A stretch of 64,000 bases of DNA from JAGDZR01 sp049115695 (lineage in GTDB: Bacteria > Bacteroidota > Bacteroidia > Cytophagales > Cyclobacteriaceae). Below, piece after piece: positions 17,114 to 25,970 of this stretch. A program made the translations under genes and the position numbers. Position 1 is the first letter of the stretch. Each line of letters begins with the position of its first letter. The stretch covers positions 186,001 through 250,000 of the forward strand of contig JAGDZR010000007.1 of assembly GCA_049115695.1 (NCBI GenBank), in the 5' to 3' direction. The notes below the pieces were generated by a model that was not told the origin of the DNA, ran no database searches, and saw nothing but the letters and a program-made list of their open reading frames with translations.

Positions 17114-17597
17114 CCAATGATTCAAGTCGCTTTTGTCTCACTCGATCTTTAACCACCCGATCTTCATGATCATGACTTTCTCCGTCAATCTCAATCGCTA
17201 GTTGAAGATCTTTACAATAGAAATCAACAATATAATTGTCAATAGGTATCTCTCTGCTAAACCTAACACCTAGGTTGCTTTCTTTCAATTCCTGCCAAAG
17301 CAGCACTTCTGACAAGGTCATTTGCTGTCTTAATTTCCTTGCAAGCGGAACCAAATTTTTTCGATATGGAATAATCTTTCTGATGGACTGAAAATTAATA
17401 AGATTATTAAAACCCACCCCTGGCCCCTCCCAGGAGGGGATTAGTTGTGTGCATATAATGACTCTTGCTATTCTTTGAAATTGTGAATACCCTAGATAGA
17501 AGATAATTGATGATTGGATTTCTGATGGAATCCGCACCAAAATGATCCTCAATTTAAAAAACACTAATGAGTGGGCAAACTCTCTACGCGTGAGCAT
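17013..17597 (-). CDS. DUF559 endonuclease-like protein (Vsr/PD-(D/E)XK fold)
   Basis: The conserved domain covers about residues 72-192: ARKLRQQMTLSEVLLW, the F-REIPIDNYIVDF segment with the catalytic Asp, then AIEIDGESH with the acidic and His residues typical of DUF559 and the related very-short-patch nucleases. Standalone family members are about 120 residues, so the first 60 residues here are probably not native. They read through a REP-like element, giving IPSWEGPGVG. A GTG at 17417, itself inside the REP element, is a better start. Palindromic elements bracket the gene on both sides, and its 3' end is duplicated twice downstream. The cellular role of DUF559 proteins is not established. 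The context suggests a link with the repeats. Confidence 0.8.
   Translation of the reverse strand: MLTRREFAHSLVFFKLRIILVRIPSEIQSSIIFYLGYSQFQRIARVIICTQLIPSWEGPGVGFNNLINFQSIRKIIPYRKNLVPLARKLRQQMTLSEVLLWQELKESNLGVRFSREIPIDNYIVDFYCKDLQLAIEIDGESHDHEDRVVKDRVRQKRLESLGVRFLRFDDLEVKQDVKWVVNEILEEVERLKHL
17412..17441 (-). repeat. REP-like palindromic element, inverted copy at the DUF559 5' end
   Basis: Reads ACCCACCCC, TGG, then CCCCTCCCAGGAGGGG on the plus strand, so its orientation is opposite to the other copies. It overlaps the likely start of the nuclease gene and, with the copy at 17651, forms an inverted pair. Confidence 0.8.
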
Positions 17598-17650
17598 TCA
17601 ATGACGCCCAACCTTCTTTGGAGATGCTTAATCTATCCAATGACAAAATT

Positions 17651-17681
17651 CCCCTCCTGGGAGGGGATAAAGGGGTGGGTC
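17651..17681 (+). repeat. REP-like palindromic element, upstream copy
   Basis: CCCCTCCTGGGAGGGG, then ATAAA and GGGGTGGGTC. It sits just beyond the stop of the dehydratase gene at 17713, between that gene and the DUF559 region. Confidence 0.8.
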
Positions 17682-17712
17682 CTACAGAGGTGGTCATATC
17701 AAAACCATAACG

Positions 17713-18876
17713 TTACCAATTCGTCATGGAACCATCTCTTCTTTGCAACCTTGGAATCTCTACTGATTTGAACTGCTGGGACTGTGCCAGCTCTTCATTG
17801 AATTCAACACCCAACCCTGGTGCTGTGGGTAGCTCATATGCCGAACCAACCAACTTAGGTTGTACCGGATAAAACTGCGGATCATTGGTACCCATTTGCT
17901 GGGCTGGTGTATTCACCTCTTCCAATGCCCAAAAATTAGGACATGCTGCACCAACATGAATACTGGCAGCCGTACAAATTGAACCAATAGGATTGTGTGG
18001 AAACAAATCGATGTAGTTGGTTTCAGCCAGTGCCGCCACCTTGAGTGCCTCTGTGATACCCCCAACATTACACACATCTAATCGGATGTAGTTGGTAAGA
18101 TTTTTTTCAATGAAAGGTTTAAACTGCCACTTACTACCAAACTCCTCTCCTATCGCAAATGGTACATCAACCATTCGCCTCAGCCCTTCATAAGCTTCAG
18201 GAGATTCGTCACGGATGGGCTCTTCAATAAAGTCAATGGTGCCTGCCGGCATTCGATTCATGAATGAATAAGTCTCAGCAGGTGTCAACCGAGTGTGGTA
18301 ATCGACCCCAATAGTAGGCCTGGTTCCTACTTCCTTTCGCAACCGAGTTATCCACTTAGAAAGCATTTCAATAGAAAGGGTTGGCTCAAATAATACTCCA
18401 TTATTTTCAGTACGCTCAAATTCCGCTGGTGCCAGTCTTAGAATGTTCCATCCCTCCTTCACCAACAACTTACCCTTCTCAATCAATTCTTCTTCTTCAG
18501 CAAATCTCAATGATGCAAAACACTCGATTCTATCCCGGTGCTTCCCTCCCAGGAGTTCGTAAACCGGCACTTCCATGGCCTTGCCTTTGATATCGTGTAG
18601 TGCAATGTCAATAGCTGATATTGCTGCGGTCAACACGCGACCACCTTCAAAATACTGCCCTCGATACAAGTCCTGCCAAATAGCGCTGATTTGAAATGGA
18701 TCTCTTCCTAAAACCAGCGGTCGATAGTGCTCAATGGCCCCTACTACTGCCAGTTCTCTTCCGGAAAGCCCGGAAGCACCCCAACCATAGATACCACTAT
18801 CTGTTTCTACCTTGATAATCAATTGACTCCCTGACCCCACATTGACCGGATAGGTCTTTACATCCGTAATTTTCAT
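17713..18876 (-). CDS. Enolase-superfamily sugar-acid dehydratase (D-galactonate dehydratase-like)
   Basis: A mandelate racemase/enolase-family barrel of 387 residues. The N-terminal capping domain begins MKITDVKTYPV. Barrel residues match the GalD/ManD group: a metal-ligand Asp followed by a catalytic His in GVDYHTRL, Glu in IEEPI, Glu in GEEFGSKW, His in FPHNPIG and Glu in FWALEEV. The KxK of the racemase group is absent. It would dehydrate an aldonic acid such as galactonate or fuconate to a 2-keto-3-deoxy acid. It overlaps the preceding MFS transporter gene by 4 bp, so uptake and dehydration are coupled. The exact substrate is not determined by sequence alone. Confidence 0.85.
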   Translation of the reverse strand: MKITDVKTYPVNVGSGSQLIIKVETDSGIYGWGASGLSGRELAVVGAIEHYRPLVLGRDPFQISAIWQDLYRGQYFEGGRVLTAAISAIDIALHDIKGKAMEVPVYELLGGKHRDRIECFASLRFAEEEELIEKGKLLVKEGWNILRLAPAEFERTENNGVLFEPTLSIEMLSKWITRLRKEVGTRPTIGVDYHTRLTPAETYSFMNRMPAGTIDFIEEPIRDESPEAYEGLRRMVDVPFAIGEEFGSKWQFKPFIEKNLTNYIRLDVCNVGGITEALKVAALAETNYIDLFPHNPIGSICTAASIHVGAACPNFWALEEVNTPAQQMGTNDPQFYPVQPKLVGSAYELPTAPGLGVEFNEELAQSQQFKSVEIPRLQRRDGSMTNW

Positions 18877-20180
18877 GCTTTGTTCAATTTTTCTTCGATC
18901 CGTTCGACTTTACCAACTAAAAATAAATAGGAAAAGAATCCGATCGCTGTTAGGCTTGCAATGAAAAATAGTGCAGGCGCGAAATCTCCGTCCTCCACCA
19001 GGTAACCTATCGTCATCGGAATGATAAAGGCAGTAGTACCGCCAATCAAATTAAAAGTACCGCCGACTAGTCCTATTAGTCGCTTTGGTGCTAACGATGA
19101 AACGAATACCCAACCGATCGAGGCGAATCCATTTCCGAAAAATGCCAGCGCTAAAAATGTAATGACCAAAGCAGTACTGTCTGTATAATTAGCTCCCAGA
19201 ATAATCATGGAAAGCAGCAAGCCACCAAGCACTGGAGCCTTTCTGGAAATCTCCCGAGAAACACCCTTTCTGATCAAAAAGTCCGAAGTAAAGCCCGATA
19301 AGAGTATGCCAATAAAAGCTGCTATAAAAGGGATAGAAGCTAAAAAACCAGATTGGAGAAAATCCAGTCCTCTGTATTTAACAAGATAAGTTGGAAACCA
19401 TGTCAAAAAGAAGATTGAGGTGCTCCCCATACAAAACTGTCCGATGTACAAACCCCATAATTTACGATGAACTAATACTTCCGCCAGGTCTGCCCACTTG
19501 AATTTCATTTTCTCCTTACTCGTTTGAGTATCTTCGACAATCGCTCCGCCCTTTTCAAGGTGATCTAGTTCTCCTTGATTTATCCCTTTATGATCGCTGG
19601 GATCCCGATAAAAAATATACCAAACTACCGCCCATAATATACCGATTACACCTGACACAATAAACAGTCCTCTCCAGCCCACAACCGTCTGAATCCATGT
19701 GAGCACAGGAATTAAAAAAGCTAACCCTACAAATTGACCCGAAGTATAGATAGCGATGGCTGAAGCCCTTTCATTTTCTGGAAACCAACGAGTAACTATC
19801 GCATTATTACAAGGATAAGAAGGTGACTCAAACACTCCGATACTTGCCCTCAATCCTATCAACCACCTGAAAGAACTCACAAAACCTTGTGCAAGGGTTG
19901 CAACTGACCACAAAACCAGAATACTAGAGTACAGAACCCTGGCTTTTACCCGATCTACGATCAATCCTCCAGGAATCTGAAGCAATGCGTAGGTTACTCC
20001 AAAAGCAGAAAAAATGGCCCCCATCTGAACACTCGAGAGTTCCAAGGCATCACTCAGCTCGGATGCCGCAACTGAAATATTGCTCCTGTCTAAGTAGTTG
20101 ACGACAACCGACCCGAAAATCAAGGCCAGCATATTGAATCGCTTTCGAGAAGCGCGAGGATTAGAATTAGGTTCCATCAA
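18873..20180 (-). CDS. MFS transporter, anion:cation symporter family (sugar acid uptake)
   Basis: A 435-residue 12-helix major facilitator. The N-terminal motif NYLDRSNISVAASEL and the loop RASIGVFESPSYP are typical of the ACS family (ExuT, GudP, DgoT), which imports hexuronates, glucarate or galactonate with protons. A central hydrophilic loop lies at about 215-235. It is the first gene of the operon with the enolase-family dehydratase (4-bp overlap), and diverges from a sulfatase across a 146-bp region holding operator-like palindromes. Galacturonate or a derived aldonate from pectin is a reasonable substrate guess. Confidence 0.87.
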   Translation of the reverse strand: MMEPNSNPRASRKRFNMLALIFGSVVVNYLDRSNISVAASELSDALELSSVQMGAIFSAFGVTYALLQIPGGLIVDRVKARVLYSSILVLWSVATLAQGFVSSFRWLIGLRASIGVFESPSYPCNNAIVTRWFPENERASAIAIYTSGQFVGLAFLIPVLTWIQTVVGWRGLFIVSGVIGILWAVVWYIFYRDPSDHKGINQGELDHLEKGGAIVEDTQTSKEKMKFKWADLAEVLVHRKLWGLYIGQFCMGSTSIFFLTWFPTYLVKYRGLDFLQSGFLASIPFIAAFIGILLSGFTSDFLIRKGVSREISRKAPVLGGLLLSMIILGANYTDSTALVITFLALAFFGNGFASIGWVFVSSLAPKRLIGLVGGTFNLIGGTTAFIIPMTIGYLVEDGDFAPALFFIASLTAIGFFSYLFLVGKVERIEEKLNKA

Positions 20181-20227
20181 TAGTTTAAAAAATGATCATG
20201 CATAATAGACAAAAAAAGAGCAACGGT

Positions 20228-20246
20228 TTTGCGCAAACGTTTACCG
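20228..20246. promoter_or_regulatory. LacI-type operator-like palindrome
   Basis: Contains the perfect 10-bp palindrome TTTGCGCAAA (20228-20237) overlapping GCAAACGTTTACC (20233-20245), which fits the LacI-family pattern with a central CG. It lies in the divergent region between the MFS/dehydratase operon and the sulfatase. No LacI gene is in the window. Confidence 0.5.
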
Positions 20247-20258
20247 AAGTAAATGCAA

Positions 20259-20269
20259 CAACCCTTTGC
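20259..20269 (+). promoter_or_regulatory. Shared motif CAACCCTTTGC, copy 1
   Basis: Lies 58 nt before the sulfatase ATG. The same 11-mer lies 59 nt before the GH28 ATG (21978) and in the fucP/alcohol dehydrogenase divergent region (35062). Likely a binding site for one regulator of this sugar regulon. Confidence 0.5.
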
Positions 20270-20326
20270 GCGATGCTTTGTTTCATCAATTTACCAAAAT
20301 GCACTTTTGTAAATTAACCATGAATT

Positions 20327-21862
20327 ATGGATTCCTTCAGAAACGTCCTAAGCAGCCTTTGCCTAATAGCCGCAATAATTAGCCATGCGCAAACGCAACC
20401 TAACGTACTGGTTATCTATACCGATGATCATAGATACTCAGGAGTGCACGCACTAGGTGGCATGCAGGTAAAAACACCCAATATGGATCAGCTTGCTGCC
20501 GAAGGAATTACCTTCACCAATGCCTTCCTAATGGGTGCCTTTTCCGGGGCAACATGCATTCCAAGCCGAGCCATGCTCCTAACAGGTAGAAACCTGTTTG
20601 AATTGAAAGGAGCCGGTCATCAAATCCCTACTACTCATACCACAATGGGAGAAGTGTTTCATCAGGAGGGTTACAATACCTACATGGTAGGGAAATGGCA
20701 TCAGGACAATGCATCTCTTGCCAGGTCTTTTGAAAATGGTGCGAGGGTTATGAGTCGAGGAGTTTATCTCGTAGATCATTTTCGGATGCCGCTTTGGGAT
20801 TGGGAAAAAGATGGCAACTACCAAAAAGAAGATGGTTATCTCATCACTTATGATGAAAATCGAAATGAAATTAGACGGCCTCTGACCCAAGATGATCAAC
20901 GAGGACCTACCGGAACCGAAGCAGATGGCCCTCATACTTCAGAGGTATTTGCTCAGGCTGCTATTGACTATATTCAAAACTATAAGAAGAAGCAACCGTT
21001 CATGATGTACCTGGCCTTTCATGCCCCACATGACCCCAGGCAAGCGCCACAGCGCTTCAAAGACATGTATCCGATTGACAGCATAATTCTCACCCCCTCA
21101 TATTTACCCCAGCACCCATTTGACAATGGGCACATCGTCTTGCGAGACGAGGAATTGGCTCCATGGCCCAGGACTCCCGAAATCGCAAAACAACAGTTGT
21201 CTGATTACTACGCCATCATTAGTCATTTGGATGAACAGATTGGAGCTGTAATTCAAGCACTCAAGGAAAGTGGTCAATATCAAAACACACTCATTGTATT
21301 TGCTGGGGACAGTGGACTGGGGGTGGGGAATCACGGGCTCCTTGGTAAACAAAATATTTACGATGAAGACGGGGTACATATCCCATTCATACTCTCAGGT
21401 GGCGCCATCCCGCAAAAGGGTCATCTACTAGATGCTTTTTGCTATACGCATGACATTTTGCCTACGGTGCTGGATTTAGTCAACATTGATCCACCAACAT
21501 CTGTGACGGGTAGAAGTCTGGTGCCTGCCATTAATGGTGATGCCAACCAAATCAGAAGTTACACCTATCACGCATATCGCCAGCATCAGCGTGCCTATCG
21601 AGAGGGGGATTTCAAGCTAATAGAATATGTGCGTGCGAAGGACGCTTCCAAAAAGGACGGAGAATTCATTTCGGGCTCCAGAGTTACTCAATTATTCAAT
21701 ATCAGAGAAGATCCATGGGAGACCCTCAACCTGGCTGATTTTCCGGATTATAAAGCTAAAGTGAGCGAATTACGGGTCAAGCTTAAATCTGTTGCCTCTC
21801 AACTTAATGACAATAATGAAACCGTCCTTCAGTCCTATGATTTCTGGGATTACTATGAATAG
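20327..21862 (+). CDS. Sulfatase, Cys-type, secreted (family S1)
   Basis: A 511-residue secreted sulfatase (signal peptide 1-21) that removes sulfate esters from a carbohydrate. The formylglycine motif is C-x-P-S-R at 77-81 (CIPSR), so activation needs an anaerobic-type or FGE maturase, which is not in this window. Metal-binding Asp33 and Asp34 are in YTDDH, GKWH is near 125, and a late Asp is in FAGDSGLG. The neighbours (GH28, transporter, sugar-acid dehydratase) suggest a sulfated uronic-acid-containing polysaccharide. The region upstream holds a LacI-like palindrome and the CAACCCTTTGC motif. Confidence 0.9.
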   Translation: MDSFRNVLSSLCLIAAIISHAQTQPNVLVIYTDDHRYSGVHALGGMQVKTPNMDQLAAEGITFTNAFLMGAFSGATCIPSRAMLLTGRNLFELKGAGHQIPTTHTTMGEVFHQEGYNTYMVGKWHQDNASLARSFENGARVMSRGVYLVDHFRMPLWDWEKDGNYQKEDGYLITYDENRNEIRRPLTQDDQRGPTGTEADGPHTSEVFAQAAIDYIQNYKKKQPFMMYLAFHAPHDPRQAPQRFKDMYPIDSIILTPSYLPQHPFDNGHIVLRDEELAPWPRTPEIAKQQLSDYYAIISHLDEQIGAVIQALKESGQYQNTLIVFAGDSGLGVGNHGLLGKQNIYDEDGVHIPFILSGGAIPQKGHLLDAFCYTHDILPTVLDLVNIDPPTSVTGRSLVPAINGDANQIRSYTYHAYRQHQRAYREGDFKLIEYVRAKDASKKDGEFISGSRVTQLFNIREDPWETLNLADFPDYKAKVSELRVKLKSVASQLNDNNETVLQSYDFWDYYE

Positions 21863-21977
21863 TTTCCTATTGTCAATCATCAATTCCCTTATTCGTGGTT
21901 TATTATCATTCGCTAGGGTAAAATCTGAGAAAATAGTGTGATTACAATTTTTCAGACATGTATCGGTAAGAGAATTA

Positions 21978-21988
21978 CAACCCTTTGC
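21978..21988 (+). promoter_or_regulatory. Shared motif CAACCCTTTGC, copy 2
   Basis: Lies 59 nt upstream of the GH28 start, nearly the same spacing as copy 1 has to the sulfatase. The 184-bp gap between these two genes shows no other feature. Confidence 0.5.
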
Positions 21989-22046
21989 TCCAATAAGTCT
22001 GGTAAAAAGTGAGGAAAATACACGGAGTTTTGAATACAAAATACAT

Positions 22047-23444
22047 ATGAAGCTAGTACTCTCATTAACCTTTGTGTTAATCACACACCTCTCCATCCTG
22101 GCAAATACTTATAACGTAATTGACTTTGGTGCGAAAGCCGATGGTAAAACTTTGGACACAAAAGCAGTGCAAGCTGCCATTGATGCTTGTATGGCCAACG
22201 GTGGTGGCAAAGTGCTGATTCCGGCAGGAAAAACGGTTGTAATCGGTACAATTTACATCAAAGATTACGTCACACTCCACGTTGCAAATGGAGCAGTACT
22301 AAAAGGCAGTTCAAACATTGAAGATTACACTACAGACACTCACAAAAACCTATATAAAAACGAACCACACATGGATCGTTGTTTGATTTTCGCCAAAGAT
22401 GCAAAGTCATTCGCCATTGAGGGATATGGAACGATTGATGGCAATGGACATCTGGCGAATTTCACGAACAAGACAGGTCGACCTATGATGATGCGGTTTC
22501 TAAATTGTAGTGACATTCATATGCAAGACATTACGCTGATAAACCCAGCTGCATTGACATCCGCCTGGCTATACTGTGATCAAATTGTTGTGGATGGCAT
22601 CAAAATACACAGTCGGGTAAACAACAATGGAGATGGGCTTGATTTTGATGGATGTACAAATGTCAGAGTTTCCAATTCTTCCTTCGATACAAGTGACGAT
22701 TCTATTTGCCTACAGGCATCACTAGTTGAAAAACCCTGTAAGGATGTTGTCATTACCAATTGCACTTTTACAAGTAAATGGGCTGGAATGCGCATAGGCC
22801 TTTTATCCAGAGGTGATTTTGAATCAATTGCCGTGACCAATTGTACGTTCAGAGATATTCAGGATTCCGGATTGAAGATTCAGATGAATGAAGGAGGAGA
22901 GATGAAAAACATGACTTTTTCTAACCTTACTATGAAAAATGTACCCAGACCTGTTTTCATGACCTTTGCACAGCAACGTGCATTTGACGACTCACCCCCA
23001 GATGTTTATCCAGACATGAAAGCTATGCACAGCATGACGTTTAGCAACATCATTGCGGACAACAGCGAGTTAGACAAAAACTCAGCCTTCTTTATCACAG
23101 GAATGCCCAATAATGATATTAAAGATCTTGTGTTTCGAGATATTCAGTTTGTTGTTTCCGGTGGAGGGACAACAGCAGATGCTCATAAAGACGATCACAA
23201 AGAATACACCATCGAAACCCTTGATGGCTGGTGGCCTGAGTTTCATTTGATCGGCACATTACCCGCTCATGGATTCTTTCTTCGTCATGTTGATGGAGTA
23301 AGACTGGATGGTGTTGAAATCAGAACCATCAGCAATGATGCTCGCCCTGCCATAGTTTTAGATGATGTGAAAAACGCGAGCATTAACCAGGCATTCTCCA
23401 ACCGGCAAAGAATTTCAGAAGATCAAATCATTAAAAGGAACTAG
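22047..23444 (+). CDS. Glycoside hydrolase family 28 (polygalacturonase-like), secreted
   Basis: A right-handed parallel beta-helix enzyme of 465 residues with a signal peptide at about 1-18. The start VIDFGAKADGKTLDT is the usual GH28/pectate-lyase-like opening. Catalytic-region motifs are NNNGDGLDFDGC and TSDDSICLQ (the two-Asp site). Later, DSGLKIQ stands where RIK is in classic enzymes. The GHG motif is replaced by WAGMRIG, so it belongs to a divergent, probably exo-acting or rhamnogalacturonan-type branch. It starts a run of three genes (DUF1593 4 nt later, then an alpha/beta hydrolase). Confidence 0.82.
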   Translation: MKLVLSLTFVLITHLSILANTYNVIDFGAKADGKTLDTKAVQAAIDACMANGGGKVLIPAGKTVVIGTIYIKDYVTLHVANGAVLKGSSNIEDYTTDTHKNLYKNEPHMDRCLIFAKDAKSFAIEGYGTIDGNGHLANFTNKTGRPMMMRFLNCSDIHMQDITLINPAALTSAWLYCDQIVVDGIKIHSRVNNNGDGLDFDGCTNVRVSNSSFDTSDDSICLQASLVEKPCKDVVITNCTFTSKWAGMRIGLLSRGDFESIAVTNCTFRDIQDSGLKIQMNEGGEMKNMTFSNLTMKNVPRPVFMTFAQQRAFDDSPPDVYPDMKAMHSMTFSNIIADNSELDKNSAFFITGMPNNDIKDLVFRDIQFVVSGGGTTADAHKDDHKEYTIETLDGWWPEFHLIGTLPAHGFFLRHVDGVRLDGVEIRTISNDARPAIVLDDVKNASINQAFSNRQRISEDQIIKRN

Positions 23445-23448
23445 CAAC

Positions 23449-24981
23449 ATGAAAAACTTTATGCTTCTATTCTGTTTGTGTCTGGCAGGCATGTCATTTG
23501 CCCAACAAACGAAAGACAATCAACGGCTGATCATCCTTGCCGATATGGGTAATGAACCTGATGAAATGCAGCAGATGATACATATGATCACTTGCTCCAA
23601 CGAATTCGACATAGAAGGTTTGATCGCAGTAACTGGAAAGTATCTCAGACCAGGTTCGGATCATGGTGAGTACCATTATGTCACCCATCCTGAATTGTTT
23701 CAAGAGATCATTGATGCTTATGAAAAAGATTTGAACAATCTCAAACTACATGCATCTGGATGGCCTGAGCCCGACAACTTAAGAAAGCTCGTTAAAGCGG
23801 GACAAAAAGATTATGGCATTGCAGATGTCAAAGTCGGGAATTCAAGTCCTGGATCAGAGCTCATAATAGAGACCGTTACCAAAGATGATCCTCGACCGAT
23901 CTGGATTGTTGTCAATGCCGGATCGAATACATTGGCTCAGGCACTGGTAGATTACCAAAGCAATCACACGCCATTGGAGGTTGCACAGTTTGTAGCGAAG
24001 CTTCGTGTATTTGAAAATGGCGCGCAAGACAATGCAGGCGCCTGGATATGTAGTCAGTTTCCCAAAATCCACTGGATCAGGAGCAACTACCAAACGTATG
24101 CTTATGGAGGCCCGGGTGGTAATGATGGTAGCTTGATGACCAATCTGGGTCCTAACTACTGGAAGCCATATGACTACAGCACCACTGGTCAAAATGATTG
24201 GCTGAAGGAAAACGTAATGAATGATCACGGTGCTCTCGGTGCTCTCTACCCTGAACGGACTTTTAAAATTTGGGGAAATGGTGTCGTTGGATTTATGGAA
24301 GGTGGTGGTACAATTCCATGGATGGGACTAATCAATAAGGGCCTGTTTGACATCAACCAACCCTCATGGGGTGGATGGGGCGGTCGCTTTAGCAAAAAGA
24401 AGGTGCCGGATTTTTGGTCCAGACATAGTGATATTAAGGTAGATGAAATTGAGAATGCTCCTTTCTACACTTACCGAGAAGTAAGCGACTATTGGGTTGA
24501 TCCGCAAGACAACAAGTTGTACGAAGGTAATTTTTCACCTGTTTGGCGATGGAGGGAGGCCATGTACAATGACCAACAATGCAGAATGGACTGGTGTGTA
24601 AAACCATACGATGAAGCAAACCATCATCCTGTCACCACCATTAATGGCGATGCTTCCAATACAATCATCCAGATGGATGTAAATGCGGGAGAATTGATTA
24701 CACTTGATGCTACTGAATCAAACGATCCTGATGGGGATCAACTAACATATAATTGGTGGATCTATCAGGAGGCGGGCACTTATGCTGGCAAAGTCAACAT
24801 AGCAAGCCCTGATAAACCATCCACTCAGGTGCAAATCCCAACCGGAGCTGGAGGAACACAAATTCACCTGATCCTGGAAGTGAAAGACAACAATCCAATT
24901 GCTTCACTTTTCGATTATCGCAGAGTGGTGATCAATGTAGATGAAATCGTAGTGACCAATAAGTCAGTGCAAATAAGGTAA
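23449..24981 (+). CDS. DUF1593 (nucleoside-hydrolase-like / Sde182 family) secreted protein
   Basis: A 510-residue secreted protein (signal peptide 1-18, ending SFAQ). The N-terminal domain opens with LADMGNEPDEMQQM, the acidic metal-binding loop of the nucleoside-hydrolase fold, and continues with the WIVVNAGSNTLAQAL segment of DUF1593. The C-terminal ~100 residues form an Ig-like beta domain (ESNDPDGDQLTYNWW) as in Sde182-type proteins. The family was first noted as cellulose-binding, but its substrate is uncertain. The gene begins 4 nt after GH28, which points to glycan breakdown. It could be a glycosidase acting on an N- or O-linked sugar. Confidence 0.82.
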   Translation: MKNFMLLFCLCLAGMSFAQQTKDNQRLIILADMGNEPDEMQQMIHMITCSNEFDIEGLIAVTGKYLRPGSDHGEYHYVTHPELFQEIIDAYEKDLNNLKLHASGWPEPDNLRKLVKAGQKDYGIADVKVGNSSPGSELIIETVTKDDPRPIWIVVNAGSNTLAQALVDYQSNHTPLEVAQFVAKLRVFENGAQDNAGAWICSQFPKIHWIRSNYQTYAYGGPGGNDGSLMTNLGPNYWKPYDYSTTGQNDWLKENVMNDHGALGALYPERTFKIWGNGVVGFMEGGGTIPWMGLINKGLFDINQPSWGGWGGRFSKKKVPDFWSRHSDIKVDEIENAPFYTYREVSDYWVDPQDNKLYEGNFSPVWRWREAMYNDQQCRMDWCVKPYDEANHHPVTTINGDASNTIIQMDVNAGELITLDATESNDPDGDQLTYNWWIYQEAGTYAGKVNIASPDKPSTQVQIPTGAGGTQIHLILEVKDNNPIASLFDYRRVVINVDEIVVTNKSVQIR

Positions 24982-25025
24982 TGAGGTCCAATTTCCTATC
25001 TTAGTCTGCACCAATATTTACCACC

Positions 25026-25826
25026 ATGCTCAAGCAATTACTCGCCATCCTGTTTTTCCAGATATGTTTTCTTTCCCAGGGACAAGAAAAGATGTGGCGC
25101 AAATCCAAAAAGGATACTTTTCAATTCGAAGAAAGGTACGCGCATGTCATAAAACCTAAAAAGTCTGCTCCTGGCAATCCGTGGGTCTGGAGAGCGAGAT
25201 TCCCAGATTATCATACGGAAGTGGATAGCAGTTTAGCTCGCAAGGGCTTTCATATTGCCTACATAGATACGGACAATCTGTATGGCAGTCCTGAGGCAGT
25301 CGACATCAGAGACCGCTTCTACCAGCACGTAATATCAACATACAATCTCAACTCAAAAGTTGCCTTACATGGGCATAGTCGAGGTGGGCTTTTTACCTAC
25401 AACTGGGCAAAACGCAATCCTGAGAAAGTAGCTTGTATCTATGTGGATGCCCCTGTTTGCGATTTCAAAAGCTGGCCAGGCGGATATGGTATGGGCACTG
25501 GGAGTAGCAAAGACTGGGAACAACTCAAAGTAGCCTATGGATTCACATCGGACGAAGAGGCCAAATCTTTTCAGGATAATCCAATTGACAATCTGGAAGT
25601 ACTTGTCAATGCAGCAGTACCGATTCTTCATACCATCAGCCCTAATGATTTGATTGTACCTCCGGAGGAGAACACTTATATTCTAATCCAACGATACACA
25701 GAACTCGGAGGAGAATCAATGATCTTAGTCTGCTCACTGGGTGAGCAAAAACTTTCAGGCCATCATTATCCACTGGACGATTTATCAACAGTTGTAGCAT
25801 TCATAGTTCACAACGCCGGCAAATAA
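25026..25826 (+). CDS. Secreted alpha/beta-hydrolase
   Basis: A 266-residue protein with a signal peptide (about 1-19) and an alpha/beta-hydrolase fold. The nucleophile elbow is GHSRG with Ser118, a late Asp lies in ISPNDLIVPP and His in GHHYPLDD near 252. It begins 44 nt after the DUF1593 gene, so it is probably in the same operon as GH28. Given this context a carbohydrate esterase, for example removing acetyl or methyl groups, is plausible. The sequence does not settle the substrate. Confidence 0.78.
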   Translation: MLKQLLAILFFQICFLSQGQEKMWRKSKKDTFQFEERYAHVIKPKKSAPGNPWVWRARFPDYHTEVDSSLARKGFHIAYIDTDNLYGSPEAVDIRDRFYQHVISTYNLNSKVALHGHSRGGLFTYNWAKRNPEKVACIYVDAPVCDFKSWPGGYGMGTGSSKDWEQLKVAYGFTSDEEAKSFQDNPIDNLEVLVNAAVPILHTISPNDLIVPPEENTYILIQRYTELGGESMILVCSLGEQKLSGHHYPLDDLSTVVAFIVHNAGK

Positions 25827-25828
25827 GA

Positions 25829-25915
25829 TCTGCTGAAAAACGATTTTTTTGCAGTTTTTCGTTATTCCAGAGCTTCAAAACAAGATTCGCTGAGCTAGAG
25901 TTAAGTTTCAGCAGA
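25829..25915. repeat. Long-range inverted repeat after the hydrolase gene
   Basis: TCTGCTGAAA (25829-25838) and TTTCAGCAGA (25906-25915) are perfect 10-bp inverted arms 67 nt apart. The left arm begins 3 nt after the hydrolase stop. It may be the operon's terminator, a small RNA or a decayed mobile element end. Confidence 0.5.
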
Positions 25916-25970
25916 CCCTAAATAGTTCAAACTTATCCATATCTTTATCTTTTTGACTTACACCGTTATT

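Noticed and set aside
16722..17152. Two plus-strand frames across the 143-bp repeats.
   Set aside because: They are antisense to duplicated DUF559 sequence and owe their openness to it; the repeated peptide has no protein-like character.
16690..17690. CRISPR array suggested by the repeated short sequences.
   Set aside because: The repeats are palindromes at 143-bp spacing with conserved, not unique, intervening sequence, and no cas genes are present.
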